A stretch of 64,000 nt of DNA from Chondrus crispus (lineage: Eukaryota > Rhodophyta > Florideophyceae > Gigartinales > Gigartinaceae). Location of the stretch: assembly GCF_000350225.1 (NCBI RefSeq), contig NW_005179106.1, positions 62,001-126,000 of the forward strand, in the 5' to 3' direction. Below are positions 63,591-64,000 of the stretch, piece by piece (position 1 is the stretch's first letter; every line of letters starts with the position of its first letter). The position numbers were made by a program, and so were the translations under genes. The notes beneath the pieces are model-generated. The model did no database searches. It had not been told where the DNA came from and worked only from the letters and a program-made list of their open reading frames with translations.

Positions 63591-64000
63591 AAGGAAGTGC
63601 TCACTTACTCTCACTGGAAGAAATTCGGTATTGTCAACAGAAGATAGCATGAGGAACGCGAACAGAGATTGCGATCGACCATGCATACTATTGAAGCAAT
63701 TCGGGCTGTCCATGGCAAGAAATCGTATCAAGAGATGCGCTGGAACTTTCCTTGAGACAGATATCCTTAGCAGTCTACTTTCCCGTTTGCAAATCTTGCT
63801 CTTTTCATTTCCGTTCTCTTCGAAGCCCGGTATCCTTCCCAAATCGGTCCATTTCACTTACATGACTACAAGTACCTGCCAGAAAATAAAAGCGAGTCTT
63901 TTTGCTTTTAATTATATCGCAGCACTTGCGTCTTTAGACATGACGATTGTCGCCCCTACCAGGAAGCATCTCATTCGACGATTTTTCGAGTTGGTCGATT
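63591..64000. other. right edge, nothing recognised
   Basis: AT-richer DNA without a supported gene; a gene could run out of the window. Confidence 0.4.

Noticed and set aside
1-64000. Bacterial or organellar origin of the window
   Set aside because: Spliceosomal introns, presenilin, KNL2-like protein, MFAP1 and LTR retrotransposons show nuclear eukaryotic DNA.

Overview
The window is nuclear DNA from a eukaryote that very probably carries a plastid. The best fit is a florideophyte red alga of the Chondrus type. This is inferred from compact genes with few short introns, two likely plastid proteins (a ClpS-core protein and a DUF2358-SOUL protein), and dense nests of long Gypsy and Copia elements. 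No rRNA, organelle or 18S marker is present to settle the species. There is one assembly gap of exactly 600 N (48913-49512).

The left part (1 to about 29.1 kb) is a nest of retroelement fossils. A chromovirus-like Gypsy element (Gypsy-1) runs in from the left edge. A 14.2-kb Gypsy element (Gypsy-2, 13301-27466) sits inside a Copia element and is flanked by the target duplication CTTTG. Gypsy-2 has two LTRs about 3 percent apart, a 106-bp insertion in its 5' LTR, a duplicated polypurine tract, and a long reading frame of 795 codons antisense to its 3' region. A solo LTR of a third family sits in the Copia 3' LTR.

At 30390-34396 lies a decayed piggyBac-like DNA transposon. A YqaJ/lambda-exonuclease-type nuclease domain lies between the second and third catalytic aspartates of the transposase core. 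This is the most unusual feature of the window. Its termini (CCCTAATGT) are flanked by ATAT rather than TTAA.

From 34.4 kb the window holds host genes: an ionotropic glutamate receptor-like channel with four short introns (-), a tRNA-dihydrouridine synthase (+), a SANTA plus SANT protein of the KNL2/M18BP1 type (+), a presenilin (+) and a membrane-anchored polysaccharide-deacetylase-like protein (-). A gene-poor stretch (49.5-55 kb) follows, with MITEs, tandem repeats and perfect hairpins.

A tight cluster at the right holds a divergent ClpS-core protein (+), DUF2358-SOUL (-), the splicing factor MFAP1 (+, divergent from the previous gene across about 200 bp), an NDPK-DPY30-adenylate/UMP kinase fusion (-, convergent with MFAP1) and an unassigned gene at the right edge. 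The host genes are unrelated housekeeping, membrane and chromatin functions; nothing suggests a functional operon. A recurring theme across intergenic DNA, element DNA and one probable gene is short inverted repeats with perfect or near-perfect arms of 10-25 bp.
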